64,000 nt of DNA from Pseudomonas kribbensis (GCF_003352185.1 NZ_CP029608.1:5250501-5314500); one strand, 5' to 3'; positions 18,244-28,860 are shown, numbered from the stretch's first letter. Numbers and translations are program-made. The notes: a model not told the origin generated them from the letters alone.

Positions 18244-19518
18244 ATGCAGGATGAGTTCAACGATCCGCTCTGGCGCACGGTGCTGTCCGGCGCGCAGATG
18301 CTGTTCGTGGCTTTCGGCGCCCTGGTGCTGATGCCGCTGATCACGGGCCTTGACCCGAACGTGGCACTGTTCACCGCAGGTCTGGGCACGATTCTGTTCC
18401 AGATCGTCACCGGGCGTCAGGTGCCGGTGTTCCTCGCGTCGAGCTTTGCCTTCATCACCCCGATCATTCTCGCCAAAGGCCAGTTCGGCCTCGCCGCGAC
18501 CATGGGCGGCGTGATGGCGGCCGGTTTCGTCTACACCTTCCTCGGCCTGGCCGTGAAGATCAAAGGCACCGGGTTCATCGACCGTCTGCTGCCACCGGTG
18601 GTGATTGGCCCGGTGATCATCTCCATTGGCCTGGCCATGGCGCCGATTGCCGCGAACATGGCGATGGGCAAGGCCGGTGACGGCTCGGAGCTGATCCACT
18701 ATCAGACCGCGATGATGATCTCGATGCCGGCGCTGCTGACCACGTTGATCGTGGCGGTGTTCGGCAAAGGCATCTTCCGTCTGGTGCCGATCATCTCCGG
18801 CGTGCTGGTGGGTTTCGCCATGTCGTTCTATTTCGGTGTCGTCGACACCGCGAAGATTGCGGCGGCCCCGTGGTTTGCACTGCCTCACTTCACCGCGCCG
18901 GAGTTCAACTGGCAGGCGATCCTGTTCATCGTCCCGGTGGCGCTGGCCCCGGCCATCGAACACATCGGCGGTGTGATTGCGGTCGGCAGCGTGACCGGTC
19001 GCGACTACCTGAAGAAGCCGGGCCTGCATCGCACGCTGCTGGGTGACGGTATCGCTACCACGGCGGCCGGCCTGTTCGGCGGTCCGCCCAACACCACCTA
19101 CGCCGAAGTCACTGGCGCGGTGATGCTGACCAAGAACTACAACCCGAAAATCATGACCTGGGCGGCGATCTTCGCCATCGCCCTGGCGTTCATCGGCAAG
19201 TTCGGCGCCCTGCTGCAAAGCATTCCGGTGCCGGTGATGGGCGGGATTCTGTGCCTGTTGTTCGGTTCGATCGCAGCGGTGGGGATGAACACCCTGATCC
19301 GCCACAAGATCGATCTGGGCGAGGCGCGCAATCTGGTGATCGTTTCGGTGACCCTGGTGTTCGGGATCGGCGGTGTGCTGGTCGGCACCGGCACCGGTCC
19401 GGACGATTTCGGCCTCAAAGGCATCGCGCTGTGCGCGGTGGTGGCGATTGCGCTGAACCTGATCCTGCCGGGCAACGACAGCTGGAAACACAAGAAGGCG
19501 GATGAGCCGCTGATCTAA
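18244..19518 (+). CDS. uraA: Uracil-xanthine permease (NCS2 family)
   Basis: A 424-residue polytopic protein of the nucleobase-cation symporter-2 family. Diagnostic segments are VFLASSFAFITPII near residue 60, APAIEHIGGVIAVGSVTGRD near residue 235, and the NCS2 substrate-site motif LFGGPPNTTYAEVTGAVMLT near residue 278. It imports uracil with protons. The pairing with upp supports uracil as substrate. An in-frame TTG lies six bases upstream of the ATG. I take the ATG. Confidence 0.95.
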   Translation: MQDEFNDPLWRTVLSGAQMLFVAFGALVLMPLITGLDPNVALFTAGLGTILFQIVTGRQVPVFLASSFAFITPIILAKGQFGLAATMGGVMAAGFVYTFLGLAVKIKGTGFIDRLLPPVVIGPVIISIGLAMAPIAANMAMGKAGDGSELIHYQTAMMISMPALLTTLIVAVFGKGIFRLVPIISGVLVGFAMSFYFGVVDTAKIAAAPWFALPHFTAPEFNWQAILFIVPVALAPAIEHIGGVIAVGSVTGRDYLKKPGLHRTLLGDGIATTAAGLFGGPPNTTYAEVTGAVMLTKNYNPKIMTWAAIFAIALAFIGKFGALLQSIPVPVMGGILCLLFGSIAAVGMNTLIRHKIDLGEARNLVIVSVTLVFGIGGVLVGTGTGPDDFGLKGIALCAVVAIALNLILPGNDSWKHKKADEPLI

Positions 19519-19534
19519 GCTGTAGCTTCATCGC

Positions 19535-19619
19535 CTGAAAGACCGCTATCGCCAGCAGGCTGGCTCCCACATTGGAATGCATTTTCCTGTGGGAGCCAGC
19601 CTGCTGGCGATGCTTTCAG
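19535..19619. repeat. REP-like inverted pair with 24-bp perfect arms
   Basis: The left arm at 19548-19571 (starting ATCGCCAGCAGGCTGG) is the exact reverse complement of the right arm at 19588-19611, with a 16-base spacer. An outer CTGAAAG/CTTTCAG pair (19535-19541 with 19613-19619) extends the stem. The GTGGGAGCCAGCCTGCTGGC core matches the REP-type repeats of fluorescens-group Pseudomonas. It lies between convergent uraA and hemH and includes the hemH stop codon. Confidence 0.9.
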
Positions 19620-20638
19620 AGGGCCAACGGCGCCCGCTCACACAAAGCCGCCAATGCCTTGGCCCATTGCGGGTCATCGTTCAGGCACGGCACCAGCACC
19701 AGCTCCTCCCCTCCCGCTTCGCGGAACTGTTCCTTGCCGCGATCGCCGATCTCTTCCAGGGTCTCGATGCAATCGGCGACAAACGCCGGGCACATCACCA
19801 GAATCTTCTTCACGCCGCTCTTGGCCAGCTCATCCAGCCGCGCTTCGGTGTACGGCTCGATCCATTTCGCCTTGCCCAGCCGCGACTGGAACGACACCGA
19901 CCATTTGCCGTCCGGGATGCCCATGCGCTTGGCGAACTCGGCTGCCGTGCGCAGGCACTGGCCGCGATAGCAGGTCGCAACCACTTCCGGCGGCGCACCG
20001 GCGCAGCAATCGCCGTGACCATCGAAGCGATGGCCCGGATTGAGCTTGGTCAGATGCCGTTCCGGCAAACCGTGGAAGCTCAGCAACAGGTGATCGTAAT
20101 CCTGTTGCAAGTGCGGTCGGGCGCTCGCCACGAGGGCATCGAGATATTCCGGCTGATCGTAGAATGGCTGCAACACCGACAGTTGTACGTCGAGTTTTTT
20201 CTCGCGAACTATCCGCTTGGCCTCTTCGATCACGGTGGTCGTGGTGCTGTCGGCGAACTGTGGATAAAGCGGTGCGAGCGTAATGCGCTTATGCCCTGCT
20301 GCCACCAGTTTGAGCAGCGCCGATTCGATCGACGGCTGCCCGTAACGCATGGCCAGTTCCACCGGGCCGTGGGTCCACTGTGACGTCATCTGCTGCTGCA
20401 GGCGACGGCTGAGCACCACCAGTGGCGAACCTTCATCCCACCAGATCGAGGCGTAGGCATGAGCCGACTGCTCGGGACGCTTGATCAGGATCAGCGACAC
20501 CAGCAGACGCCGCACCGGCCACGGCAGGTCGATCACGTACGGGTCCATCAGAAATTGATTGAGGTAGCTGCGCACGTCGGCCACCGAAGTGGAAGCCGGC
20601 GAACCCAGGTTGACCAGAAGCAAGGCGTGATCGGTCAT
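19616..20638 (-). CDS. hemH: Ferrochelatase
   Basis: A 340-residue protein with ferrochelatase signatures: [20 protein letters not shown] at the N-terminus, the catalytic-His motif [12 protein letters not shown], and [18 protein letters not shown]. It inserts Fe2+ into protoporphyrin IX, the last step of heme synthesis. I chose 20638 rather than an upstream frame start at 20752 because an AGGACG site precedes it and the extension overlaps the next gene. It lies 13 bases from the yfcH-type gene and is likely in one operon. The stop codon lies in the REP-like repeat. Confidence 0.95.
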   Translation of the reverse strand: MTDHALLLVNLGSPASTSVADVRSYLNQFLMDPYVIDLPWPVRRLLVSLILIKRPEQSAHAYASIWWDEGSPLVVLSRRLQQQMTSQWTHGPVELAMRYGQPSIESALLKLVAAGHKRITLAPLYPQFADSTTTTVIEEAKRIVREKKLDVQLSVLQPFYDQPEYLDALVASARPHLQQDYDHLLLSFHGLPERHLTKLNPGHRFDGHGDCCAGAPPEVVATCYRGQCLRTAAEFAKRMGIPDGKWSVSFQSRLGKAKWIEPYTEARLDELAKSGVKKILVMCPAFVADCIETLEEIGDRGKEQFREAGGEELVLVPCLNDDPQWAKALAALCERAPLAL

Positions 20639-20651
20639 GCAACGTCCTATT

Positions 20652-21554
20652 TCAGAGGCGGCCGGAGAGATCGTCCAGGGCCGCGCGTAAATCCGTGAAG
20701 CGGAAACTGAATCCGGCTTCCAGCAAGCGTGCCGGCGTGGCCCGTTGGCCACCCAGCAACAGCAATGACATCTCGCCGAGCCCGACCTTCAAGGCGAGGG
20801 CCGGCATCGGCATGAACGCCGGGCGATGCAGCACGCTGCCCAGCGTCTTGGCGAATTCGCGATTGCGCACAGGTTTCGGCGCGCACGCATTATAAGGACC
20901 ACTCGCCTGATCGCGGTGCAGAAGAAAATCAATCAGGGCGATTTGATCGTCGATATGAATCCAAGGCATCCACTGCCGGCCATTGCCCAAAGGCCCGCCC
21001 AGCCCGAGTTTGAACGGCAGCAACAGGCGCGACAAAAAACCGCCCTCGGCCGACAGCACCAGCCCGGTCCGCACCAGTACTACGCGGATGTCCATCGCTT
21101 CGGCGCGTTGCGCGGTTTCCTCCCAGGCAATGCACAGCTGGCTGGCGAAATCGTCGACCACCGGTGGCGACTCTTCGGTCAACTCACGCTCGCCGCCGTC
21201 TCCGTACCAGCCCACGGCCGAGCCTGAAATCAGCAGTGACGGTTTCTGCCCGCGATGTTCCAGCCACGCCAGCAACGTCTCGGTGAGCGTGATCCGGCTG
21301 CTCCACAACAACGCCTTGCGCCGATGGGTCCACGGCCGATCGGCAATCGGCGCGCCTGCAAGGTTGACGATCACATCGACCGGTTCATCGCCAAGGTCTT
21401 CCAGACGCGCGATGCCACGCACTTGAGCGCCGCAGATTTTCGCGACCTTTTCCGCACGACGGCTCCACACGGTCAACCGGTGGCCCTGACCCGACCAGTG
21501 CCGGCAGAGCTGACGTCCGATCAATCCAGTACCGCCGGTCAGCAATATGTGCAT
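20652..21554 (-). CDS. TIGR01777 family NAD(P)-binding epimerase-like protein (YfcH)
   Basis: A 300-residue extended SDR protein. The N-terminal fold reads [20 protein letters not shown]. Family features include [17 protein letters not shown], the [10 protein letters not shown] motif containing the YfcH-type tyrosine, and a C-terminal DUF1731 segment ([20 protein letters not shown]). E. coli YfcH is of this type. The reaction is unknown. It heads a likely two-gene operon with hemH and is divergent from the light-linked gene cluster. Confidence 0.88.
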   Translation of the reverse strand: MHILLTGGTGLIGRQLCRHWSGQGHRLTVWSRRAEKVAKICGAQVRGIARLEDLGDEPVDVIVNLAGAPIADRPWTHRRKALLWSSRITLTETLLAWLEHRGQKPSLLISGSAVGWYGDGGERELTEESPPVVDDFASQLCIAWEETAQRAEAMDIRVVLVRTGLVLSAEGGFLSRLLLPFKLGLGGPLGNGRQWMPWIHIDDQIALIDFLLHRDQASGPYNACAPKPVRNREFAKTLGSVLHRPAFMPMPALALKVGLGEMSLLLLGGQRATPARLLEAGFSFRFTDLRAALDDLSGRL

Positions 21555-21624
21555 GACATCTTCCTCGCGTGGCGTTTTACTTCGATCACTAGTCTATTTT
21601 TATAAGCAGGGATCTTTTCTATCG

Positions 21625-22950
<1,326 letters not shown>

Positions 22951-22965
22951 CCTTCGCTAAAATCT

Positions 22966-23040
22966 TGTACAAATAATTTGACTTGTACACCTTTGAATCT
23001 ATGCTGGAGGAATGTTGTACAGAATAAATATTCTGTACAA
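22966..23040 (+). promoter_or_regulatory. Candidate LitR operator/promoter with four TGTACA boxes
   Basis: TGTACA occurs at 22966, 22984, 23016 and 23034, giving two pairs each spaced 18 bases start to start. The second pair forms a palindrome with perfect 12-base arms TTGTACAGAATA (23015-23026) and TATTCTGTACAA (23029-23040) around AA. TTGACT (22978-22983), 16 bases, TATGCT (23000-23005) is a plausible promoter whose spacer contains a box. It drives the DUF523-litR-phrB operon, suggesting autoregulation. Confidence 0.72.
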
Positions 23041-23061
23041 ATTCAGATTCGAGGTGCCGTC

Positions 23062-24015
23062 ATGTCCGAACCGTCCCCACCCAAGATCGCCATCAGCGCC
23101 TGCCTGATGGGAGCCGAAGTGCGCTACAACGGCGGACACAAGGCATCACGGCTGTGCACCCACACACTCACTGAATATTTCGAATTTGTCCCGGTGTGTC
23201 CGGAAGTCGCGATTGGCCTGGGCATTCCCCGCGAGCCGATCCGGCTGGTGGGCGACCCGGACCATCCCCAGGCCCTCGGAACGGTTCATCGCGAGACCGA
23301 CGTCACCGATGCGCTGTCCGCCTATGGCGAGAAAATGGCCACCGAACTCGACGGCATCTGCGGCTATATCTTCATGCAGCAATCGCCATCCTGTGGACTG
23401 GAACGGGTCAAGGTCTATCACGCCAACGGCGCACCGATTGGTAGCGGGCGCGGGATCTATGCCCAGGCCTTCTGCGCCCGGCACCCCGACCTGCCGGTGG
23501 AAGAAGCCGGGCGCCTGAATGATCCGGTCCTGCGGGAAAATTTCATCACCCGGGTATTCGCCTACAGCGATTGGCAGCACGTGCTCCGGCAAGGCCTGAG
23601 CCGCCGCGCCCTCACCGACTTCCACTCGCGCTACAAATACCTGCTGATGGCCCACAACCCGGTGCAATACAAGGCGCTGGGCAGTCTGCTGGGCAACATG
23701 GGGCAGACCGAACCCGTGGAGCTCGGCCCGCGCTACTTCAGCCAGTTGATGGCGGCGCTGACCACCTGCGCCACACGTCGCACCCACAGCAACGTGTTGC
23801 AGCACATCAGCGGTTACCTGAAACGGGCCATCAGCGCCGAAGACAAACAGGAGATGCAGCACGTCATCGGCCAGTACCGCCACGGCATCGTGCCGCTGGT
23901 GGTGCCGCTGACGCTGCTCAAGCATCACTTTCGCCAACACCCCGATCCGTACATCGCGCAACAGGTTTACCTGCAACCGCACCCGGAAAACCTCAGCCTG
24001 CGAAACGCCATTTGA
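23062..24015 (+). CDS. DUF523 and DUF1722 fusion protein (YbgA-type)
   Basis: A 317-residue protein with two domains. DUF523 occupies about residues 8-150 (ISACLMGAEVRYNGGHKASR, VCPEVAIGLGIPREPIRL, and a Cys-containing MQQSPSCGLERVKVY). DUF1722 (YbgA-like) occupies about 190-305 (DFHSRYKYLLMAHNPVQYKA). Four or more conserved cysteines in DUF523 suggest a metal or Fe-S site. Function is not known, but the fusion recurs next to photolyase and MerR genes. First gene behind the four-box promoter. Its stop overlaps the litR start (TGATG). Confidence 0.9.
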   Translation: MSEPSPPKIAISACLMGAEVRYNGGHKASRLCTHTLTEYFEFVPVCPEVAIGLGIPREPIRLVGDPDHPQALGTVHRETDVTDALSAYGEKMATELDGICGYIFMQQSPSCGLERVKVYHANGAPIGSGRGIYAQAFCARHPDLPVEEAGRLNDPVLRENFITRVFAYSDWQHVLRQGLSRRALTDFHSRYKYLLMAHNPVQYKALGSLLGNMGQTEPVELGPRYFSQLMAALTTCATRRTHSNVLQHISGYLKRAISAEDKQEMQHVIGQYRHGIVPLVVPLTLLKHHFRQHPDPYIAQQVYLQPHPENLSLRNAI

Positions 24016-24956
24016 TGAACGACTCACCCGACACCAGCGCCCGCGAAGACCTCGGCGCCGACTTCAAAAAAGCCCTCGACGAAGGCTGGCTGCCGATTCG
24101 CGAGGTCGCGCGCCAGACCGGCGTCAATGCGATCACCCTGCGCGCCTGGGAGCGCCGTTACGGGCTGATCGTGCCGCAACGCACGCCCAAGGGGCATCGG
24201 CTGTATTCGGCCGAGCATGTACAGCGTATCCAGCACATCCTCACCTGGCTCAACCGTGGCGTGGCGGTCAGTCAGGTCAAACCGCTGCTCGACACACCGC
24301 AAACCGTCAACGAGCCCCTGGAAAACGAATGGCAGCCCTTGCACCAGGCCGCGCTGCTGGCGGTCACGCAATTGAACGAGCGCAGCCTCGACGACAGCGT
24401 CAACCAGGCAATGGCGCTGTACCCGCCGAGAACCCTGTGTGAGCAATTGCTGATGCCGTTGCTGGCGGACCTCGAACAGCGCTGGCAAGGCCAGTTCGGT
24501 GCGCAGATGGAACGGGTGTTCTTTCACGCCTGGCTGCGTAGCAAATTCGGCGCACGCATCTACCATAACAACCGTCAGTTGCGCACGGCGCCGCTGCTGC
24601 TGATCAACCAATCGGATTTACTGCTGGAGCCGCACCTGTGGCTCTGCGCCTGGCTGATCAGCAGCGCCGACTGTCCGGTCCAAGTGTTCGACTGGCCGTT
24701 ACCTGCCGGGGAGCTGGCGTTGGCAGTCGATCATCTGCAAGCCCGTGGCGTACTGCTGTATTCCAGCAAGGCCATGAACCTGGCGCAGTTGCCGAAACTG
24801 TTGAATGGCATCAGTTGCCCGAAAATGATTGCCGGACCAACGGTGTGCATCCACCACGCCGAGTTGTCCGTAAGAACCTCCGAGATCGCTGATCTGTACC
24901 TGGCCGAAGATCCCTTGTCGGCACATCGGGCACTCCTTCAGCGTAGGTTGATTTAA
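24015..24956 (+). CDS. litR: MerR family regulator, class II LitR-like (no cobalamin ligands)
   Basis: A 313-residue protein. Residues 26-95 form a MerR winged helix (PIREVARQTGVNAITLRAWE, then GHRLYSAEHV). Residues about 105-300 correspond to the B12-binding region of CarH/LitR, but the cobalamin signatures are missing. After Trp157 the expected Glu-His pair reads Glu166-Arg167, and no E/D-x-H-x-x-G motif follows. This fits class II LitR, which in P. putida works with a separate LOV photosensor. It should repress promoters with TGTACA boxes. It overlaps both neighbours, and is likely autoregulated. Confidence 0.87.
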   Translation: MNDSPDTSAREDLGADFKKALDEGWLPIREVARQTGVNAITLRAWERRYGLIVPQRTPKGHRLYSAEHVQRIQHILTWLNRGVAVSQVKPLLDTPQTVNEPLENEWQPLHQAALLAVTQLNERSLDDSVNQAMALYPPRTLCEQLLMPLLADLEQRWQGQFGAQMERVFFHAWLRSKFGARIYHNNRQLRTAPLLLINQSDLLLEPHLWLCAWLISSADCPVQVFDWPLPAGELALAVDHLQARGVLLYSSKAMNLAQLPKLLNGISCPKMIAGPTVCIHHAELSVRTSEIADLYLAEDPLSAHRALLQRRLI

Positions 24957-24976
24957 TGATTCGTGCAGAGAACAAC

Positions 24977-26422
24977 ATGCAATTGATCTGGCTGCGCAGC
25001 GACCTGCGCCAACATGACAACACCGCCCTGACGGCCGCCGCCGAGCGTGGCCCGACCGTGGCCGTGTACCTGTTGAGCCCCGAACAATGGCAGGAACATG
25101 ACGACGCACCGTGCAAGGTCGATTTCTGGCTGCGCAACCTGCGGAAATTGAGCAAAACCCTTGGCGAACTGAACATCCCGCTGTTGATCCGCAGCGCCCC
25201 GCACTGGGATCAGGCCCCGGCGGTACTGCTTGAGCTTTGCCGGGATTTGCAGGTCGAGGCTGTTCACGTCAACGAGGAATACGGCGTCCATGAAAGCCGC
25301 CGCGATGCGGCCGTTGCCCGGGCATTGCAGGCCGAAGGCATCGCCTTTCACAGCTATCTCGATCAGTTGTTGTTCAAGCCCGGCAGCGTGCTGACCAAGA
25401 CCGGCACCTACTTTCAGGTGTTCAGTCAGTTCCGCAAGGTCTGCTATGAGCGTCTGCATCGTTCGATGCCCTCCTTGATAAAAGCGCCGTCCGCACAGGC
25501 CCCACTGAACATCGCCAGCGATCCGGTACCCGATTCCATCAAAGGATTCCCGACACCCGGCCAAGCGTTGCGCAACCTGTGGCCCGCCGGCGAAACCGAG
25601 GCCCAACGACGCCTCGACACCTTCGCCGACGTACAGATCGATTACTACAAAAGCGAGCGCGACTTCCCGGCCAAGCCCGGCACCAGCCAGCTCTCGGCCT
25701 ATCTCGCGGCCGGTGTGATCTCGCCGCGCCAGTGCCTGCATGCCGCGCTGCAAAGCAATCAGGGCGAATTCGAAAGCGGCAAGGTCGGCGCGGTTACCTG
25801 GATCAACGAACTGTTGTGGCGCGAGTTCTACAAACACATTCTGGTCGGCTACCCACGGGTCTCCCGGCATCGTGCGTTCCGCCCGGAAACCGAAGCCCTG
25901 GCCTGGCGCGATGCGCCCCAGGAGCTGGCGGCCTGGCAGGAGGCACGCACCGGCCTGCCGATCATCGACGCGGCCATGCGCCAATTGCTCGAAACCGGCT
26001 GGATGCACAATCGCCTGCGCATGGTCGTAGCGATGTTTCTGACCAAGAACCTGCTGATCGACTGGCGCGAAGGCGAGCGTTTTTTCATGCGCCACCTGAT
26101 CGACGGCGATCTGGCGGCCAACAACGGCGGCTGGCAGTGGAGCGCGTCGACCGGCACCGATGCGGCGCCGTATTTCCGAATCTTCAATCCGATCAGCCAG
26201 TCGGAAAAATTCGACAGCGAAGGCCTGTTCATCAAGCATTGGCTGCCTGAGCTGGCCGGGCTGAACAAGAAAGAAGTGCACAACCCTGCAAGCGCTGGCG
26301 GACTGTTCGGCGTGGCGGACTATCCGCCGCCGATCGTCAACCTGAGCACCTCGCGGGAGCGGGCACTGACCGCGTTCAAGAACCTGCCCTCCCGTGCGTC
26401 TGTCGGAGAAGGCCATGAGTGA
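24977..26422 (+). CDS. phrB: Deoxyribodipyrimidine photolyase
   Basis: A 481-residue class I CPD photolyase. The antenna-binding alpha/beta domain starts MQLIWLRSDLRQHDNTALTA. The C-terminal FAD domain has WINELLWREFYKHIL, GLPIIDAAMRQLLETGWMHN and NNGGWQWSASTGTDAAPYF, which carry the FAD and DNA contacts and electron-transfer tryptophans. It reverses cyclobutane pyrimidine dimers using blue light. An ATG at 24956 overlapping the litR stop (TAATG) would add seven residues. I prefer 24977 because family proteins start this way. The end overlaps the next gene by eight bases. Confidence 0.95.
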   Translation: MQLIWLRSDLRQHDNTALTAAAERGPTVAVYLLSPEQWQEHDDAPCKVDFWLRNLRKLSKTLGELNIPLLIRSAPHWDQAPAVLLELCRDLQVEAVHVNEEYGVHESRRDAAVARALQAEGIAFHSYLDQLLFKPGSVLTKTGTYFQVFSQFRKVCYERLHRSMPSLIKAPSAQAPLNIASDPVPDSIKGFPTPGQALRNLWPAGETEAQRRLDTFADVQIDYYKSERDFPAKPGTSQLSAYLAAGVISPRQCLHAALQSNQGEFESGKVGAVTWINELLWREFYKHILVGYPRVSRHRAFRPETEALAWRDAPQELAAWQEARTGLPIIDAAMRQLLETGWMHNRLRMVVAMFLTKNLLIDWREGERFFMRHLIDGDLAANNGGWQWSASTGTDAAPYFRIFNPISQSEKFDSEGLFIKHWLPELAGLNKKEVHNPASAGGLFGVADYPPPIVNLSTSRERALTAFKNLPSRASVGEGHE

Positions 26423-26837
26423 ATTCCTGCGCCGTTTCGCCCGCCAGTTCGCCCAGTTGAACAGGGACAACCTGCACAGCCTGGACGCGCTCTACAGCGA
26501 GGACATTCATTTCACCGATCCGCTGCACGAGGTGCAGGGGCTGGGGCAATTGCGCGACTACTTCAGCGAGCTGTACGCCAACGTCAGTGAACTGAGGTTC
26601 GACTTCCACGGCTTCGACCAGATCGGCGACTGCGAAGGTTACCTGCGCTGGGTCATGAGCTACCGCCACCCGCGTCTGGCGGGCGGGCGGCTGATTCGCG
26701 TCACGGGCTGTTCGCACCTGCTCTGGCGCGACAAGGTTTATCGCCACCGGGATTACTTCGATGCCGGGGCTCTGCTTTACGAACATTTACCCATATTGGG
26801 CCGGGTAATCGCCTGGCTGAAAAGGAGACTGGGATGA
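26415..26837 (+). CDS. Nuclear transport factor 2 (SnoaL-like) family protein
   Basis: A 140-residue cone-fold protein (MSEFLRRFARQFAQLNRDNL, then SLDALYSEDIHFTDPLHEVQ and HLLWRDKVYRHRDYFDAGAL). The NTF2-like fold is used for small isomerases, hydratases and binding proteins. No substrate is evident. It overlaps phrB by eight bases and the SDR gene by four (ATGA), so it belongs to the photolyase operon. Homologues occur in the light-linked clusters of other Pseudomonas and Vibrio-type bacteria, by my recollection. Confidence 0.83.
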   Translation: MSEFLRRFARQFAQLNRDNLHSLDALYSEDIHFTDPLHEVQGLGQLRDYFSELYANVSELRFDFHGFDQIGDCEGYLRWVMSYRHPRLAGGRLIRVTGCSHLLWRDKVYRHRDYFDAGALLYEHLPILGRVIAWLKRRLG

Positions 26838-27616
26838 GCCGTTCAACGCCACGCCGTTATTGGCTGACCGGTGCCAGCAGTGGCATCGGTGCAGCACTGG
26901 CGGAAGAGATTCTGAAAAGCGGTGCGCACCTGGCAGTCAGTTCCCGCCAGGTCGCACCGCTCAAAGAACTGTCGCAACGCTACCCGGGCCAGGTACTGGT
27001 CGTGGCCGGGGACCTCACCAACAGCCAGACGGTGCGGGAAATCGGTGAGCAGATCGTGCTGGACTGGGGGTCACTGGACAGCGTGATCCTCAACGCCGGC
27101 ACCTGCGAATACGTGGATGCAAAACAGTTCGACGCTACGATCGTCGAGCATGTGGTACGCACCAACCTGCTCGCCAGCAGTTATTGCATCGAAGCCGCCC
27201 TGCCTCTGCTGCGTAAAGGAACCGCGCCGCATCTGGTGGGCATGGCCAGCTCCGTCACCTACGTGCCACTTCCCCGGGCCGAAGCCTACGGTGCGTCGAA
27301 AGCCGGACTGCGTTATCTGTTCGAGTCATTGCGCATCGATCTGGCGGACGAAGGCATTGAAGTCACCATCATCAGTCCGGGCTTTGTCGAAACGCCTCTG
27401 ACGGCCAAAAACGACTTCCCGATGCCATTGAGCTGGCCTGCGGAAAAAGCCGCGAGCCACATTTTCGGAAAGCTCAAGGACCGGCCGCTGGAGATTGCCT
27501 TTCCGGCACTGTTCATGGCGGCGCTCTGGCCGTTGTCGAAAATGCCCGCACAAGTACAACTGGCGATCGGCAAGCGCATGGTGCGCAGCACACCACCCTT
27601 GCGGGATCCGACGTGA
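26834..27616 (+). CDS. Short-chain dehydrogenase/reductase
   Basis: A 260-residue classical SDR. The cofactor motif is TGASSGIGAALAEE (residues 13-26), NAG occurs in ILNAGTCEYVD, the catalytic Ser is in GMASSVTYVPLPRAEAYG, and the Tyr-x3-Lys pair is YGASK. The C-terminal tail has a hydrophobic stretch (FPALFMAALWPLSKMPAQV), suggesting membrane association. The substrate is unknown. Membership in the lipid-modifying operon makes a fatty-acyl or lipid-derived carbonyl plausible. It overlaps neighbours on both sides. Confidence 0.88.
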   Translation: MSRSTPRRYWLTGASSGIGAALAEEILKSGAHLAVSSRQVAPLKELSQRYPGQVLVVAGDLTNSQTVREIGEQIVLDWGSLDSVILNAGTCEYVDAKQFDATIVEHVVRTNLLASSYCIEAALPLLRKGTAPHLVGMASSVTYVPLPRAEAYGASKAGLRYLFESLRIDLADEGIEVTIISPGFVETPLTAKNDFPMPLSWPAEKAASHIFGKLKDRPLEIAFPALFMAALWPLSKMPAQVQLAIGKRMVRSTPPLRDPT

Positions 27617-28860
27617 ACATCGCCGTTGTCGGCAGCGGGATCGCAGGGCTGACCTGCGCCTACCTGCTCGGTCGCCGACATGACGTCACGGTGTTCGAGG
27701 CCGGCGATTGGGTCGGCGGCCATACACACACCGTACAAGTCACGGTGGATGGTCGCGAATATGCCGTGGACACCGGGTTCATCGTGTTCAACGACTGGAC
27801 CTACCCGAACTTCATTCGCCTGCTCGGCCAATTGGGTGTGAGCAGCAAGGACACCGAGATGAGCTTTTCGGTGACCGATCCGGACACTGGTCTGGAATAC
27901 AACGGCAACAACCTCGACAGCCTCTTCGCTCAGCGCAGCAATCTGTTTTCGCCGGGGTTCTGGGGCATGCTGCGCGACATCCTGCGTTTCAACAAGGAAG
28001 CCCGGCGCGACCTCGCCGAACAGCGGATCGCCAGCGACACCACACTGGACGACTACCTCAAGGCCGGCGGCTACGGCGAGCGTTTCATCCTGCATTACAT
28101 CGTGCCGATGGGCGCGGCGATCTGGTCGATGCCGATGGCCGAGATGCTGAATTTTCCGCTGCAGTTCTTTGTGCGGTTTTTCGAGAACCACGGTTTGTTG
28201 TCGGTCAGCAATCGCCCGCAATGGCGAGTGATCGAGGGTGGCTCCAGTGCCTACCTCGCACCGCTGACCGCGTCATTCAAAGAGCGGATCCGCGTGAACT
28301 GCCCGGTAAACCGGATCGAACGCAACGAACACGGCGTGGTTATCCACAGCCCCGTCGGCATCGAACATTTCGACAAAGTCGTGCTGGCCTGCCACAGCGA
28401 TCAGGCATTGCGCCTGCTCGCCAATCCGAGCCGTGCCGAACGGGAGATCCTCGGTGCCCTGCCCTACGCCGACAACGAAGTGGTGCTGCACACCGACACC
28501 CGTCTGTTGCCGATGCGCAAACGGGCCTGGGCCAGCTGGAACTATCGTCTCGGTGGGGCGGGCCACACCCAGGCGGCCGTGACTTACGACATGAATATCC
28601 TGCAGGGCATCCAGAGCGACACCACGTTCTGTGTCAGCCTCAACCAGAGTGCCGGCATCAGCCCGTCCAAAGTGCTTGCGCGATTCACCTACGCCCATCC
28701 GCAATTCAGCCTCGCAGCGGTGGCGGCCCAACAGCGCTGGGCCGAACTCGACGGCGCGCAGCACACCCATTATTGCGGCGCCTACTGGGCCAACGGTTTT
28801 CATGAAGACGGCGTGGTCAGCGCTTTACGCGTCGCCGCCGCGTTCGGAGAAAGCCTGTGA
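27613..28860 (+). CDS. FAD-dependent oxidoreductase (amine oxidase-like; UfaD-type candidate)
   Basis: A 415-residue flavoprotein with an N-terminal FAD fold (MNIAVVGSGIAGLTCAYLLG and VFEAGDWVGGHTHTV), the family block VDTGFIVFNDWTYPNFIRLL, and a C-terminal HYCGAYWANGFHEDGVVSAL. Proteins of this type sit next to DUF1365 and a cyclopropane-synthase-like methyltransferase in many bacteria. In Rhodobacter the corresponding singlet-oxygen-induced genes make furan fatty acids, with a flavin desaturase among them. That function is inferred here from context. GTG start overlaps the SDR stop (GTGA). Confidence 0.87.
   Translation: MNIAVVGSGIAGLTCAYLLGRRHDVTVFEAGDWVGGHTHTVQVTVDGREYAVDTGFIVFNDWTYPNFIRLLGQLGVSSKDTEMSFSVTDPDTGLEYNGNNLDSLFAQRSNLFSPGFWGMLRDILRFNKEARRDLAEQRIASDTTLDDYLKAGGYGERFILHYIVPMGAAIWSMPMAEMLNFPLQFFVRFFENHGLLSVSNRPQWRVIEGGSSAYLAPLTASFKERIRVNCPVNRIERNEHGVVIHSPVGIEHFDKVVLACHSDQALRLLANPSRAEREILGALPYADNEVVLHTDTRLLPMRKRAWASWNYRLGGAGHTQAAVTYDMNILQGIQSDTTFCVSLNQSAGISPSKVLARFTYAHPQFSLAAVAAQQRWAELDGAQHTHYCGAYWANGFHEDGVVSALRVAAAFGESL

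Noticed and set aside
18175..19491. A 438-codon open frame antisense to uraA
   Set aside because: It is rich in His, Arg, Asp and Gln and covers the membrane protein gene exactly, which is the usual antisense artefact of G/C-rich hydrophobic genes.
24218..24223. A TGTACA box inside litR
   Set aside because: It is single, lies in coding sequence with no promoter nearby, and TGTACA also occurs by chance in other genes such as hpt near 17380.
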